A stretch of DNA of 64,000 nucleotides, taken from assembly GCF_900078385.1 (NCBI RefSeq), contig NZ_FLQR01000006.1, positions 310,001 through 374,000 of the forward strand, written 5' to 3'. Source of the stretch: an uncultured Microbacterium sp. GTDB taxonomy: Bacteria > Actinomycetota > Actinomycetes > Actinomycetales > Microbacteriaceae. Below are positions 34,396-42,207 of the stretch, piece by piece. The notes below the pieces were generated by a model, which made no database searches, was not told where the DNA came from, and was given only the letters and a program-made list of their open reading frames with translations. Position 1 is the stretch's first letter; each line of letters starts with the position of its first letter. Position numbers and translations under genes: made by a program.

Positions 34396-34984
34396 ACCGC
34401 CCGACGACGAGGATGCCGTCGGAGCGGACGCCGGGCCGCCGGCCGCCGCACCGCCCCTCCCACCCGACCCGGGACCGCCCCTCCCGCCCGACCCGGGGCC
34501 GCCCGTCCCGCCTGCCGGGTACGGGCTGCCACCGCAGGGAGCCGGCGGTGTGCCGCCGCAGGGACACGGCGTGCCCCCGTACGGCGGACCGCCGCAGGCC
34601 GGACCGCCGCAGGCCGGACCGCCGGCCGGCTACGGTGCGCCGCCTCCCGGATACGGGCCGCCGCCTCCCGGGTACGGTGTGCCGCCCAAACGGCCGGGAC
34701 CGGGCATCGGGCTCGGCACGGCGGCCGGCGCGGGGCTGTTCGTGCTCGCGATCGCGCTGTTCTTCGCGACCGGGAGCATGATGCCGTCCGCCAACGGCCT
34801 GCTCGGGGGATCGTCGTACATCCTGCCGTTCTGGCCGTTCATCGTCATCCCGCTCCTGACGGCCCTGCTCTACTTCCTGCCCAAATGGCGGCGGTTCGCC
34901 ACCGGTGTGATGATCATCTTCGCCGCGATGTGGATCGTGCTCGTGGGTCCGTGCGTCGTGCTCATCGCCGGGATGAATCCCTGA
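34376..34984 (+). CDS. Proline-rich membrane protein
   Basis: 202-aa protein. Residues 1-110 are low-complexity Pro/Gly (repeats such as PPDPGPP, GYGPPPPGYG, PPQAG); residues 115-200 carry three hydrophobic helices. The ATG at 34376 lies inside the Lgt-like gene (20-base overlap) with AGGAAGGA upstream. It probably anchors or scaffolds at the membrane. Last gene of the radical SAM/Lgt operon; no function can be assigned. Confidence 0.72.
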   Translation: MSNSTPEPPDDEDAVGADAGPPAAAPPLPPDPGPPLPPDPGPPVPPAGYGLPPQGAGGVPPQGHGVPPYGGPPQAGPPQAGPPAGYGAPPPGYGPPPPGYGVPPKRPGPGIGLGTAAGAGLFVLAIALFFATGSMMPSANGLLGGSSYILPFWPFIVIPLLTALLYFLPKWRRFATGVMIIFAAMWIVLVGPCVVLIAGMNP

Positions 34985-35023
34985 CGGGTTCCCTCCGTCC
35001 CAGCGGGTCGGTAGCGTCGAGTC

Positions 35024-35515
35024 GTGGGCCACATCGAACTGCGCGACCTCGACGACGACGACCTCGACGCCGTCTTCGAGATGATGCGCGACCCGGAGGC
35101 GGTGGCGATCGCCGCCTTCACGGCCGAGCGGCCGGACGACCGTGCGACCTTCGATGCCTGGATCGCCCGCGAGCGCGCCGCCGAGGGCGTCACGATGCTC
35201 GTCGTGACCGAGCGCGGCGGCTTCGCGGGCACGGCGGCGGCCTTCACGGTCGACGGCGACCGCGAAGTCAGCTTCTGGATCAAACGCCAGTCGTGGGGGC
35301 ACGGCGTCGCGACCGCGGCATTGCGCCTCCTGGTCTCGCACGAGGCCGAGCGTCCCCTCTTCGCGCGCGTCGCGGCTCACAACGCGGCATCCATCGCCGT
35401 GCTGGAGCGCAACGGCTTCACGGAGGTCTCCCGCAGCATCGCGTACGCCCCGGGACTCGGCCGAGAAGCCGAGGAGATCGTCTTCACCCTCGTGCCGGCG
35501 CTCGACGGGTACTGA
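35024..35515 (+). CDS. GNAT-family N-acetyltransferase
   Basis: 163-aa acetyltransferase of the RimJ/RimL group. RDLDDDDLDAVFEMMRDPEA opens the domain; the acetyl-CoA site is KRQSWGHGVATAALRLL and the C-terminal motif is RVAAHNAASIAVLERNGF. GTG start at 35024. Substrate unknown; no operon partner. Confidence 0.88.
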   Translation: MGHIELRDLDDDDLDAVFEMMRDPEAVAIAAFTAERPDDRATFDAWIARERAAEGVTMLVVTERGGFAGTAAAFTVDGDREVSFWIKRQSWGHGVATAALRLLVSHEAERPLFARVAAHNAASIAVLERNGFTEVSRSIAYAPGLGREAEEIVFTLVPALDGY

Positions 35516-35790
35516 TCGGATCAGCCGCGCCCCTGCGCGCGGCCGAGTGGTGGCCGGTGCGGCACCGGGATGGGTTTGGTGTGGCGGAGCTGCCGGTTGT
35601 CGAGTCGTTGGGGTTCCGGCGGCGTGGGAGGCGGGGGATGCTCGTCACGCCCCGGGAGGGGGTGTGTCATACCGCCAGACTGCGCGAGGTCGGCCGTGGC
35701 CCGGAGGGGATTGACAGGTTTCGCATCCGGAGCTAGCCCGGCGGGGCCACGCAACGGCGCAGCGCCCGCCCCGCGCGAGCCCCGGCAGGG
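35516..35790. other. 275-base spacer without a convincing gene
   Basis: Contains only short reading frames with poor codon use. The plus strand is unusually G/T-rich (runs such as GGGTTTGGTGTGG and GTTGGGGTTCCGG) compared with its flanks, which hints at a decayed or transferred fragment. The small open frame on the minus strand is Pro/His-rich and lacks a ribosome site. Confidence 0.4.
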
Positions 35791-36114
35791 TCAGGCGGAG
35801 AGCTCGCCGTCTCCGGGGTCGGTGGGCTCGGGCACGATGTGCAGCCCGGTCGGCGAGTTCGCCGTGAACATGAGTGCTTCGGTCCAGGCGCGGTTCAGCC
35901 GCAGCGGGCGACTGCCGTAGTACTTGTACACGAGCGAGGCCTGCGGGTGCACCCAGATCGAGGTGCGCCCTTCTCCGATGCTCTTGTCGTCACGCCACGT
36001 GAAGTGGAACGACTCACCCCGTCGGAGCTTGTTGCCGATGACGAGTTGGATGTGCGCCATCGCGCGGTCGTCGAAGTCCACCTTGACGGTGCCCTCGTAG
36101 ATGAACTTGCCCAC
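35791..36114 (-). CDS. DUF7882-type small protein, copy A
   Basis: 107-aa member of a Microbacteriaceae family that I take to be DUF7882 (name from memory). Family core visible in all copies: an N-terminal GK-YY/TY strand, D-R-AHxxLVIxxKLRRGESF, then GRTSIW and HP, and TANSPTGLHIVPEP. No catalytic motif, signal peptide or membrane helix. GTG start at 36114 has GAGAGG eight bases upstream; the frame to 36159 lacks one. Divergent from copy B across 74 bases. Confidence 0.78.
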   Translation of the reverse strand: MGKFIYEGTVKVDFDDRAMAHIQLVIGNKLRRGESFHFTWRDDKSIGEGRTSIWVHPQASLVYKYYGSRPLRLNRAWTEALMFTANSPTGLHIVPEPTDPGDGELSA

Positions 36115-36188
36115 CCGGAGATCCTCTCGTAAGGCACTCGCGGTCGTCCCATACGACACACAGCACCCCTGCCCATTATGGTGGCCGT

Positions 36189-36521
36189 ATGGGCATGATC
36201 TACTACGGCGGGTCGGCCACGCCGATCCATATCGAGGATCGGACGCTGGCCCACCTCAAGGTGGTTATCGCAACGAAACTCCGGCGCTCGGAGAGCTTCA
36301 CGGTGTCCTGGAAGCATCCGGAAGACCACCCTTCGGGGCGCACCACCCTGTGGCTGCACCCCTCCATTCCGCTGCGCTTCGTCTTCGACGAGCCCGAACC
36401 TCCTCCGCTGAACCGTGAGTGGATCGAGGAACTCGCTAACTCGGCCAACTCCTCGGGCGGCATCATGCTCGTCGCGGACCACGTCGAGGCACCGGACGGC
36501 ATCGAGGAACCGACGACCTAG
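36189..36521 (+). CDS. DUF7882-type small protein, copy B
   Basis: 110-aa paralog with MGMIYYGGSATPIHIEDR, LAHLKVVIATKLRRSESF, SGRTTLWLHPSIPLRFVF and SANSSGGIML. It is closest by eye to copy D at 41658 (both have IPLRFVF), whereas A and C form a second pair (LVYKYYGSR). It is transcribed divergently from copy A and convergently with the small gene ending at 36524. Confidence 0.78.
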   Translation: MGMIYYGGSATPIHIEDRTLAHLKVVIATKLRRSESFTVSWKHPEDHPSGRTTLWLHPSIPLRFVFDEPEPPPLNREWIEELANSANSSGGIMLVADHVEAPDGIEEPTT

Positions 36522-36523
36522 CC

Positions 36524-36787
36524 TCAGCTGGGGACGAGCGAGTCCGAGATGTCGATGATCGGCCCGGTGTCCTCGCCGCCCCCTTCGGGGATCGGGATCA
36601 CGGCGACCGGCACTCCCGGCGTGATCAGAAGATACGCCGTGCGCGGAGCGCCGTCGCCGTCGTTCACCTGGATCCACGCCGGACCGCTCGAGGAGAGCGC
36701 CGCCTCGATATCTGCCTGCACCGCGGCGAGTTCCCGCTGACCCACGCTGTACCGCTCGCCGCCGTAGTAGATGTCGATGCGCTTCAC
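36524..36787 (-). CDS. Small conserved-looking protein after DUF7882 copy C
   Basis: 87-aa protein starting MKRIDIYYGGERYSVGQREL. A central VQADIEAAL helix and a strand-rich C-terminal half (TAYLLITPGVPVAVIPIPEG) are visible; no known motif. The GTG at 36787 overlaps the stop of copy C (GTGA) and has a GGAGG site. Third gene of the dps-DUF7882 unit. The IYYGG start recalls copy B, suggesting a distant relationship. Confidence 0.72.
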   Translation of the reverse strand: MKRIDIYYGGERYSVGQRELAAVQADIEAALSSSGPAWIQVNDGDGAPRTAYLLITPGVPVAVIPIPEGGGEDTGPIIDISDSLVPS

Positions 36788-37110
36788 AGTTCCGTCCCCT
36801 CCGAAGTGGCGTGCTCGGCAGGCTCCGGCACGAGGTACAGCCCCGACGGCGAGTTCGCCGTGTAGGCGAGCGCCTCGACCCAGGCCATGTTGAGCTGGGG
36901 CCGGCGACTCCCGTAGTACTTGTAGACGAGCGAGCAGTGCGGGTGCAGCCAGATGGTCGTGCGTCCGTCGCCGATGCTCGTGTCGTCCTTCCAGGAGAAG
37001 TGGAAGGACTCGCCCCGTCGCAGCTTCGTCCCGATGACGAGCTGCAGGTGCGCGAGCTGGCGGTCTTCGAAATCGACCTTGACCACTCGGTCGTAGGTGA
37101 GCTTGCCCAT
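36784..37110 (-). CDS. DUF7882-type small protein, copy C
   Basis: 108-aa paralog (MGKLTYDRVVKVDFEDRQLA, LVIGTKLRRGESFHFSWKDD, GRTTIWLHPHCSLVYKYYGS, TANSPSGLYLVPEP). Begins two bases after the dps stop, so it is translated from the dps message. The dps link points to a role in oxidative or starvation stress for this family. Confidence 0.8.
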   Translation of the reverse strand: MGKLTYDRVVKVDFEDRQLAHLQLVIGTKLRRGESFHFSWKDDTSIGDGRTTIWLHPHCSLVYKYYGSRRPQLNMAWVEALAYTANSPSGLYLVPEPAEHATSEGTEL

Positions 37111-37112
37111 CG

Positions 37113-37682
37113 TCAGGCCGCGGGCGTGCGATTTTCCGCACTGACCATCCAGGCGAACTGCTCGAGGCTCTCCAGGATCGCGTGCAGGATGTCGGCACTC
37201 GTGGGGTCCTCTTCGTCGACCGCGTCGTGCACGTCACGGCACGTGCCGATCGTCGCCTCGAGGCGCTCGGTCACGAGGTCGATGACGTCGCCCGTGGCGA
37301 TCTCACCCTGGGGGAACTCCGGCAGCGTCGTGGTCTCCGCGACCGTGTCGCTGCGACCGTCCGGAAGGGCGTGCAGGGCCCGCATCCGCTCGGCGACGGT
37401 GTCGCTGAACCCCCGCGCCGCCTCGATGATCTCGTCGAGCTGGCGGTGCGTGTCCCGGAAGTTCTTGCCCACGACGTTCCAGTGCGCCTGCTTCCCCTGC
37501 GACGCGAGCTCCAGAAGGTCGACGAGCACGGCCTGCAGCTTCTCGCTGAGCTCCTTCGACGCCCGGAATCCGTTCTCCGCGTTCTGCTTGTCCGTCAACT
37601 GGGCGCCCGTCGCGCTCGGCCGCCGCTTGTTCTTCGGGGAGGACTTCGGGGAGGTGTTCTTCGCCTTCTGCGTCGTGGCCAT
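37113..37682 (-). CDS. dps: Dps-family DNA-protecting ferritin-like protein
   Basis: 189-aa mini-ferritin. A Lys/Ser/Pro-rich N-terminal tail (residues 1-25, likely DNA-contacting) precedes the four-helix bundle. Ferroxidase ligands are visible in GKQAHWNVVGKNF and RDTHRQLDEIIE. First gene of a three-gene unit with DUF7882 copy C and the 87-aa protein. Detoxifies Fe(II) with H2O2 and compacts DNA. Confidence 0.92.
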   Translation of the reverse strand: MATTQKAKNTSPKSSPKNKRRPSATGAQLTDKQNAENGFRASKELSEKLQAVLVDLLELASQGKQAHWNVVGKNFRDTHRQLDEIIEAARGFSDTVAERMRALHALPDGRSDTVAETTTLPEFPQGEIATGDVIDLVTERLEATIGTCRDVHDAVDEEDPTSADILHAILESLEQFAWMVSAENRTPAA

Positions 37683-37868
37683 GTCGAGCCGCCTTCCTTT
37701 CCGGGTGGGTCTCGAACGATACGCACTCCCCCCGGCGGGAGCATCGGGGTTGCGCCTGCCGGATGCCGGTGGTATCGCTTCGCCTACCCAGCCGGGCGCA
37801 TCTCGTCAAGCCCGTGGCCGTCGTTCGCGATCCGGGCGAAAGTGCTCGGGAAGGAAGCGAGGCCGAGC

Positions 37869-38912
37869 ATGGCACAGGACGTGATGACGGGGCGGACGGC
37901 GGCGGAACTCGTGGCGTCTGCGGAGGACGTCGAGGGGTTCGGGACGGATGTTCCCGCCACGCTCGCGTGGGTGAGCGACGTCGCCCCTTCGCTGCCGCTT
38001 CCCGGCCAGGGCGCGACCGCAGAGCTGTGGCATGCGCTGGCCGCCGTCGCCGCCCGCGATGTCGGCGCGGCCCGCATCCTCGAGCCGCACGTGGATGCGC
38101 TCGCGATCCTCGGCCAGGCCGGCGCATCGGGCGTCGACACCGGCGAACTGCGGCGCGCGCTCGACGTCGACGACGACAGCACGTGGGGCGTGTTCGCGGC
38201 CGAGGGTCCGGGGGCGCGCCTCGTCGCCGAGCGGCGCGAGCACGGCGAGTGGGAGCTGTCCGGGACCAAGCCGTGGTGCTCGCTCGCCGCGCACCTCACC
38301 CACGCGCTCGTCACAGCATGGGTGGGCCCCGAGCAGCGGCGGCTGTTCGCCGTCGGTCTGCGCGGCAGCGGAGCCGCGGCCCACTCGGGTCCCTGGGTCT
38401 CGCGCGGGCTGCAGCAGGTCGTGAGCGCGCCGGTCGACTTCACGCAGGCGTTCGCCGTGCCGGTGGGGGCGCCGGGCTGGTACCAGCGGCGCCCGGGCTT
38501 CGCGTGGGGCGGCATCGGGGTCGCGGCCATCTGGTGCGGCGGCGCGCGCCCGCTCGCGGACGCACTCGCCGCCGCCGCGCGCGCGGAGCGCGCCGACCAG
38601 CTGGCGCGGGCATACGCCGGCGCCGCGGATGCCGCGCTCTGGGGAGCCAGGACGGCCCTGAGCGACGCGGCCCGAGCGGTCGACGCGGGCGACCTCGACG
38701 ACGCGGGCGCGCGCCTGCTCGCCGCGCGCGTCCGCGCCGTCGTCAGCGATGCCGTCGAGCGGGTGCTGGATCTCACCGACCGGGCGCTCGGTCCCGGTCC
38801 GCTCACGACCGACGAGGACCACGCGCGCCGGGTCGCCGATCTGCGCGTCTACGTCCGCCAGGACCACGCCGAGCGCGACCTCGCCCGGCTCGGCGCTCTG
38901 GTCGCCTCGTGA
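37869..38912 (+). CDS. Acyl-CoA dehydrogenase-family protein (divergent)
   Basis: 347-aa flavoprotein of the acyl-CoA dehydrogenase fold. The middle domain WELSGTKPWCSLAAHLTHALVTAWV corresponds to the usual SGxK block, and GIGVAAIWCGGARPL and ALGPGPLTTDEDHARRVADL to the C-terminal helices. It is about 35 residues shorter than typical members and the catalytic Glu could not be placed. ATG at 37869 follows GAGG. GTGA-coupled to the PIG-L/methyltransferase gene, so it acts in that pathway rather than in beta-oxidation. Confidence 0.8.
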   Translation: MAQDVMTGRTAAELVASAEDVEGFGTDVPATLAWVSDVAPSLPLPGQGATAELWHALAAVAARDVGAARILEPHVDALAILGQAGASGVDTGELRRALDVDDDSTWGVFAAEGPGARLVAERREHGEWELSGTKPWCSLAAHLTHALVTAWVGPEQRRLFAVGLRGSGAAAHSGPWVSRGLQQVVSAPVDFTQAFAVPVGAPGWYQRRPGFAWGGIGVAAIWCGGARPLADALAAAARAERADQLARAYAGAADAALWGARTALSDAARAVDAGDLDDAGARLLAARVRAVVSDAVERVLDLTDRALGPGPLTTDEDHARRVADLRVYVRQDHAERDLARLGALVAS

Positions 38913-40225
38913 GCGTCGCGTTCGACCATCGCGACGCGGGCACCCCGGAAGCGGCGTGGTCCCATGCGGGCGCGGACGCCGTGCCGCTGGAGCTGCCGGA
39001 GCATCTCATCGTCTTCGCGGCGCACCCGGATGACGAGACGCTCGGTGCCGGCGGCCTCATGGCGCGGGCGTCGGCCGCCGGCGCCGTCGTCACAGTCGTC
39101 GTCGCGACGGACGGGGAGGCGGCAGGCCCCGCGGACGCCGGCGACGATGCGCACGGCGGCACCCGCCGCGGCGAGCTGGTCGAGGCCCTGCGGCACGTGG
39201 CGCCGCGCGCCCGCATCCGCTTCCTCGGTCTTCCCGACGGCGGCCTCCGCGAGCACGTCGGGGACCTGTCCGCCGCGATCGCGGAGGAGCTCGCCGACAT
39301 CGACGTCACGACGACGCTTCTCGCGACGACCTGGTGGGGTGACGGGCACCGCGACCATCGCGTCCTCGGGGAGGCGGTGCGGGCCGGCGCGCGGGGAGCC
39401 GCCGTCGTCGGGTACCCCGTCTGGTACTGGCACTGGGGCGACCCGGAGGCCCCCGACCCCGGCCCGTGGCGCGAGGTCGCCCTCGATGACGACGCGCGCG
39501 CCGCGAAGACCGCCGCCATCGCGGCTTTCGTCTCGCAGTCGTCGGGTCCCGAGCCCATCCTGCACGCCGGCATGCTCGCGCACTTCGACCGGCCCGTGGA
39601 GCTGTTCCTCGCCGCGGAACCGGACCGGCCGCGCGTGTCGGTCGCGCCTGCGGACTTCGAGGCCTTCATCTCCCGGCACGACGACCCGTGGGGGTTCGAG
39701 ACGCGCTGGTACGAGGAGCGCAAGCGTGCGCTGCTGCTCGCCTGCCTGCCGCGGCCGCGCTTCGAGAGCGCGCTCGAGCTCGGCTGCGCCACCGGCGTGC
39801 TCACGGCCGCGCTCGCGGCGCGCTGCGATCGGCTCCTCGCGGTCGACGCCTCCGCCGAGGCCCTGCGCCGGGCGGAGTCCAGAGTCGCGAGCGCGGACTT
39901 CACCCGCCTCACCCTCCCCGCGCAGTGGCCGGAAGGCCGGTTCGACCTCATCGTCCTCTCCGAGATCGCCTACTACTGGTCCGCGGACGACCTCCGCCTC
40001 GCCCTGCAGCGGATCAGGGCGTCCCTCGCCCCCGCCGGGGTGCTCGTGGCCTGCCATTGGCGGCACCCCATCGAGGGCGCCCCCCTCGATGGGGCGGTCG
40101 TGCACGCCGCACTCGCGCATCTCGGGCTCGCGCGACTGGCTCGGCACGTCGAGGACGACGTCCTCCTCGATGTGTGGACGGCGCCCGGCGCGCCGTCGGT
40201 CGCGCAGGCGGAGGGTCTCCGGTGA
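38909..40225 (+). CDS. Bifunctional PIG-L deacetylase / class I SAM methyltransferase
   Basis: 438-aa fusion. Residues 30-245 are a LmbE/PIG-L zinc deacetylase (FAAHPDDETLGAGG with H39 and DDE 41-43, and WGDGHRDHRVLGE for the third ligand). Residues 250-420 are a Rossmann methyltransferase (ELGCATGVLTAALAARC near 290, then LLAVDASAEALRRAE and LIVLSEIAYYW), resembling NodS. GTG start overlaps the dehydrogenase stop. N-deacetylation of a sugar followed by methylation is a reasonable reading; product unknown. Confidence 0.86.
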   Translation: MSVAFDHRDAGTPEAAWSHAGADAVPLELPEHLIVFAAHPDDETLGAGGLMARASAAGAVVTVVVATDGEAAGPADAGDDAHGGTRRGELVEALRHVAPRARIRFLGLPDGGLREHVGDLSAAIAEELADIDVTTTLLATTWWGDGHRDHRVLGEAVRAGARGAAVVGYPVWYWHWGDPEAPDPGPWREVALDDDARAAKTAAIAAFVSQSSGPEPILHAGMLAHFDRPVELFLAAEPDRPRVSVAPADFEAFISRHDDPWGFETRWYEERKRALLLACLPRPRFESALELGCATGVLTAALAARCDRLLAVDASAEALRRAESRVASADFTRLTLPAQWPEGRFDLIVLSEIAYYWSADDLRLALQRIRASLAPAGVLVACHWRHPIEGAPLDGAVVHAALAHLGLARLARHVEDDVLLDVWTAPGAPSVAQAEGLR

Positions 40226-40965
40226 CGCGGCGCATCGACGCGGTCGCGGTCGTGATCCCCGCGCACGACGAGGAGGAGCTGCTCGGCGCGTGCCTCGACT
40301 CGGTCGCCGTGGCGGTGCTCGCTGCGCAGGCCGTAGTCGAGCGCGTCGACGTCCACGTCGTCCTGGACGCGTGCACGGACGGGTCGGCGAGGATCGCGGC
40401 GGCCGCCGGCGTGCCGGTCACCGCCATCGACGCCCGCGCCGTCGGGGTCGCCCGCGCGGCCGGGATCGCCCAGGCTCTGGCCGCCCTGCCGGACCACGAC
40501 CTCCGGCGGATCTGGACGGCCCACACGGATGCCGACTCCGTCGTGCCCCCGAACTGGATCACGCATCAGCTCGTCCACGCCCGTCGTGGCGCCGATCTCG
40601 TGATCGGGACCGTCCGACCCGACTTCGCCGACCTCTCCCCCGAGCAGACCGCCGCGTGGTGGGCGACGCACACACCGGGCGTCGCGAACGGGCACGTGCA
40701 CGGCGCGAACCTCGGCATCCGCGCGTCGGCGCTCATCGGGGTCGGCGGGTTCCCCCCGGCGCCCGCGCACGAGGACGTCCGCGTGGCCGAGCTGATCCGT
40801 CAGGCCGGAGGGCGTGTGGTGGCGACGGACGCCGCGTGGGTGAGCACGAGCGGTCGGCGTGAGGGCCGTGCGCCGGAGGGCTATGCCCGCTACCTGCAGG
40901 AAGGGCTCCTCGACCGTGCGCGGCGGATCGGCGCGCCCGACACCCGCGAGATCTCGCTCCTTTAG
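40222..40965 (+). CDS. Family 2-type glycosyltransferase
   Basis: 247-aa GT-A fold enzyme. IPAHDEEELLGACLDSV starts the nucleotide-binding domain; TDADS (about residue 110) is the metal-binding DxD and HVHGANLGIRASAL plus the acidic EDVRVAELI segment forms the acceptor site. GTGA overlap with the preceding gene makes a strict three-gene operon with the dehydrogenase and PIG-L/methyltransferase. Confidence 0.86.
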   Translation: MTRRIDAVAVVIPAHDEEELLGACLDSVAVAVLAAQAVVERVDVHVVLDACTDGSARIAAAAGVPVTAIDARAVGVARAAGIAQALAALPDHDLRRIWTAHTDADSVVPPNWITHQLVHARRGADLVIGTVRPDFADLSPEQTAAWWATHTPGVANGHVHGANLGIRASALIGVGGFPPAPAHEDVRVAELIRQAGGRVVATDAAWVSTSGRREGRAPEGYARYLQEGLLDRARRIGAPDTREISLL

Positions 40966-40970
40966 CCCCG

Positions 40971-41020
40971 CGTCCCGCACGCTGTCAACCCGTGGACGCG
41001 GGCGCGGCAGGCGCGGGACG
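40971..41020 (+). terminator. Hairpin after the glycosyltransferase
   Basis: CGTCCCGC (40971-40978) and GCGGGACG (41013-41020) form a perfect 8-bp stem with a 34-base loop right after the operon's stop. Candidate terminator, or leader of the following micro-gene. Confidence 0.35.
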
Positions 41021-41028
41021 ATGATGTC

Positions 41029-41187
41029 ATGACCTCACTCGCTGTCATTCTGCTCATCGTCGGCATCGTCCTGCTTCTGCTCGGCGTCTTCGTCGAGGCC
41101 GCCAAGTTCCTCCTCTGGATCGGTCTCATCATCGTCATCATCGCGGTCATCGCCTGGCTGCTGCGGTTCGTCCGCCGCCAGACCTGA
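41029..41187 (+). CDS. 52-residue membrane micro-protein
   Basis: Short gene of 52 codons: two hydrophobic helices (VILLIVGIVLLLLGVFV and LLWIGLIIVIIAVIAWLL) joined by a short EAAKF turn and ending RFVRRQT. Codon use is coding-like and a perfect terminator follows 12 bases after the stop. No clear ribosome site. Similar two-helix proteins are widespread in actinobacteria, without known function. Confidence 0.7.
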   Translation: MTSLAVILLIVGIVLLLLGVFVEAAKFLLWIGLIIVIIAVIAWLLRFVRRQT

Positions 41188-41198
41188 CCCCGCACAGC

Positions 41199-41235
41199 AG
41201 AGAGGGCCGGAGCGCAGTGCGCTCCGGCCCTCTCT
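41199..41235. terminator. Perfect 17-bp bidirectional terminator
   Basis: AGAGAGGGCCGGAGCGC and its exact reverse complement flank an AGT loop. The hairpin separates the micro-protein gene (+) from the leftward small-protein operon (-) and should terminate both. Confidence 0.88.
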
Positions 41236-41278
41236 CGTGTGATGCGTCAGAAGCCCGGTGTGTCAGAGGCCGAGCGTG

Positions 41279-41638
41279 TCAGACCCCGAGGGGGCGCTCG
41301 CCGTACATCCGCGTCCACTCCTCCTCGAGTGCATCCTCGAACTCGTCCACCTCGTCCAGGAGCGACTCCTCGGGGACCGCGACGGCAGTCCGCGGCACAT
41401 CCGGGGCGTGCAGCGCCATGCGCATTTCGGCGTCGGCGAGCAGGTGGCCGAGCGTCGCGTAGACATCGGTTCCGCCGGGGTGGGCAACCCAGGTCGCCTC
41501 GTAGGTCTCATCGGGTGTCTGCTCGACGTACGCGACGACGCTGGACGCCTCGTTCACCGCCACATCGCGGTCACGCAGTCGCCAGGACCGCTCGTCGAGC
41601 GGCTCGAGTGCGAGCCGCGGCGCGATCGTGATCGCCAT
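41279..41638 (-). CDS. Hypothetical small protein in the DUF7882 copy D operon
   Basis: 119-aa soluble, acidic protein: strand-rich N-terminal half (ITIAPRLALEPLDERSWRL, TYEATWVAHPGGTDVYATLG) and an acidic helix (ESLLDEVDEFEDALEEEW). No recognised domain. ATG at 41638 with AAGGAG five bases upstream. It follows copy D by 19 bases and is the last gene of that unit. Confidence 0.72.
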   Translation of the reverse strand: MAITIAPRLALEPLDERSWRLRDRDVAVNEASSVVAYVEQTPDETYEATWVAHPGGTDVYATLGHLLADAEMRMALHAPDVPRTAVAVPEESLLDEVDEFEDALEEEWTRMYGERPLGV

Positions 41639-41657
41639 CACTGCTCCTTCGACCGGG

Positions 41658-41990
41658 TCAGGCCGCGGCGGGGACGGCGTTCAGCGGCCGGGCCGCCTCG
41701 CGTGCGTCGATCGTCATCCCGCCGGTCGTGTTCGCGTCGTCGGCGAGCTGCCGGATGAGCTCGCGATCCAGCGCCTCCGCCTCGGCGGAACTGAACACGA
41801 ACCGGAGCGGAATGGCCGGCTGGACCCAGAGCGTGGTGCGCCCACCCTCGTCTCCGGTCGGGTGCAAGACGTTGAGCGCGAAGCTCTCCTGGCGCCGCAG
41901 CTTGGTCGTCGCGACGAACTTCAGGTGCGCGAGCAGCCGGTCGGACATCTGGATCGGCGCGTCGCCGTTTCCGTAGTAGAGCTTTCCCAT
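41658..41990 (-). CDS. DUF7882-type small protein, copy D
   Basis: 110-aa paralog starting MGKLYYGNGDAPIQMSDR, with LAHLKFVATTKLRRQESF, GGRTTLWVQPAIPLRFVF and NTTGGMTI. GAGAGG precedes the ATG at 41990; the frame extending to 42101 has no ribosome site. It is in a leftward unit with a 58-residue protein upstream and a 119-residue protein downstream, divergent from a MarR regulator. Confidence 0.8.
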   Translation of the reverse strand: MGKLYYGNGDAPIQMSDRLLAHLKFVATTKLRRQESFALNVLHPTGDEGGRTTLWVQPAIPLRFVFSSAEAEALDRELIRQLADDANTTGGMTIDAREAARPLNAVPAAA

Positions 41991-42030
41991 GGTGGTGGTC
42001 CTCTCGCTCTTGCTGTTCATGATGGGGGGT

Positions 42031-42207
42031 TCACGCGGCCCGGACGGTGAGCTGGCGCCGGCGCTGGTGGCGCCGCACGGCCAGTATGTCCGCGAGGCCA
42101 CCCCGCCCGATCGGGCGCATCTCGGGGACCAGACCCGTTCCGAACCCCACGTGCGGGGCCGTGACCGGCTCGGGGACTGTGCCGAATGTGTGCATTGCGA
42201 TGGTCAT
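42031..42207 (-). CDS. 58-residue protein heading the copy D operon
   Basis: Short reading frame with a strong AAGGAGACACGA site before its ATG at 42207. The peptide starts MTIAMHTFGTVPEPVTAPHV and ends with a very basic tail (RRHQRRRQLTVRAA, net strongly positive). No known domain. It lies 40 bases before DUF7882 copy D and is the first gene downstream of the divergent MarR control region. The basic tail could bind nucleic acid; this is speculative. Confidence 0.6.
   Translation of the reverse strand: MTIAMHTFGTVPEPVTAPHVGFGTGLVPEMRPIGRGGLADILAVRRHQRRRQLTVRAA

Noticed and set aside
35521..35754. 77-codon minus-strand frame in the spacer after the GNAT gene
   Set aside because: Pro/His/Arg-rich, no ribosome site, no domain; treated as non-coding.
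37182..37868. N-terminal extension of the acyl-CoA dehydrogenase frame
   Set aside because: It reads antisense through dps and lacks a ribosome site; ATG 37869 has one.
41199..41235. Possible CRISPR-like or IS inverted repeat
   Set aside because: A single perfect hairpin with a three-base loop between convergent genes is a terminator; no repeat-spacer array or transposase is nearby.
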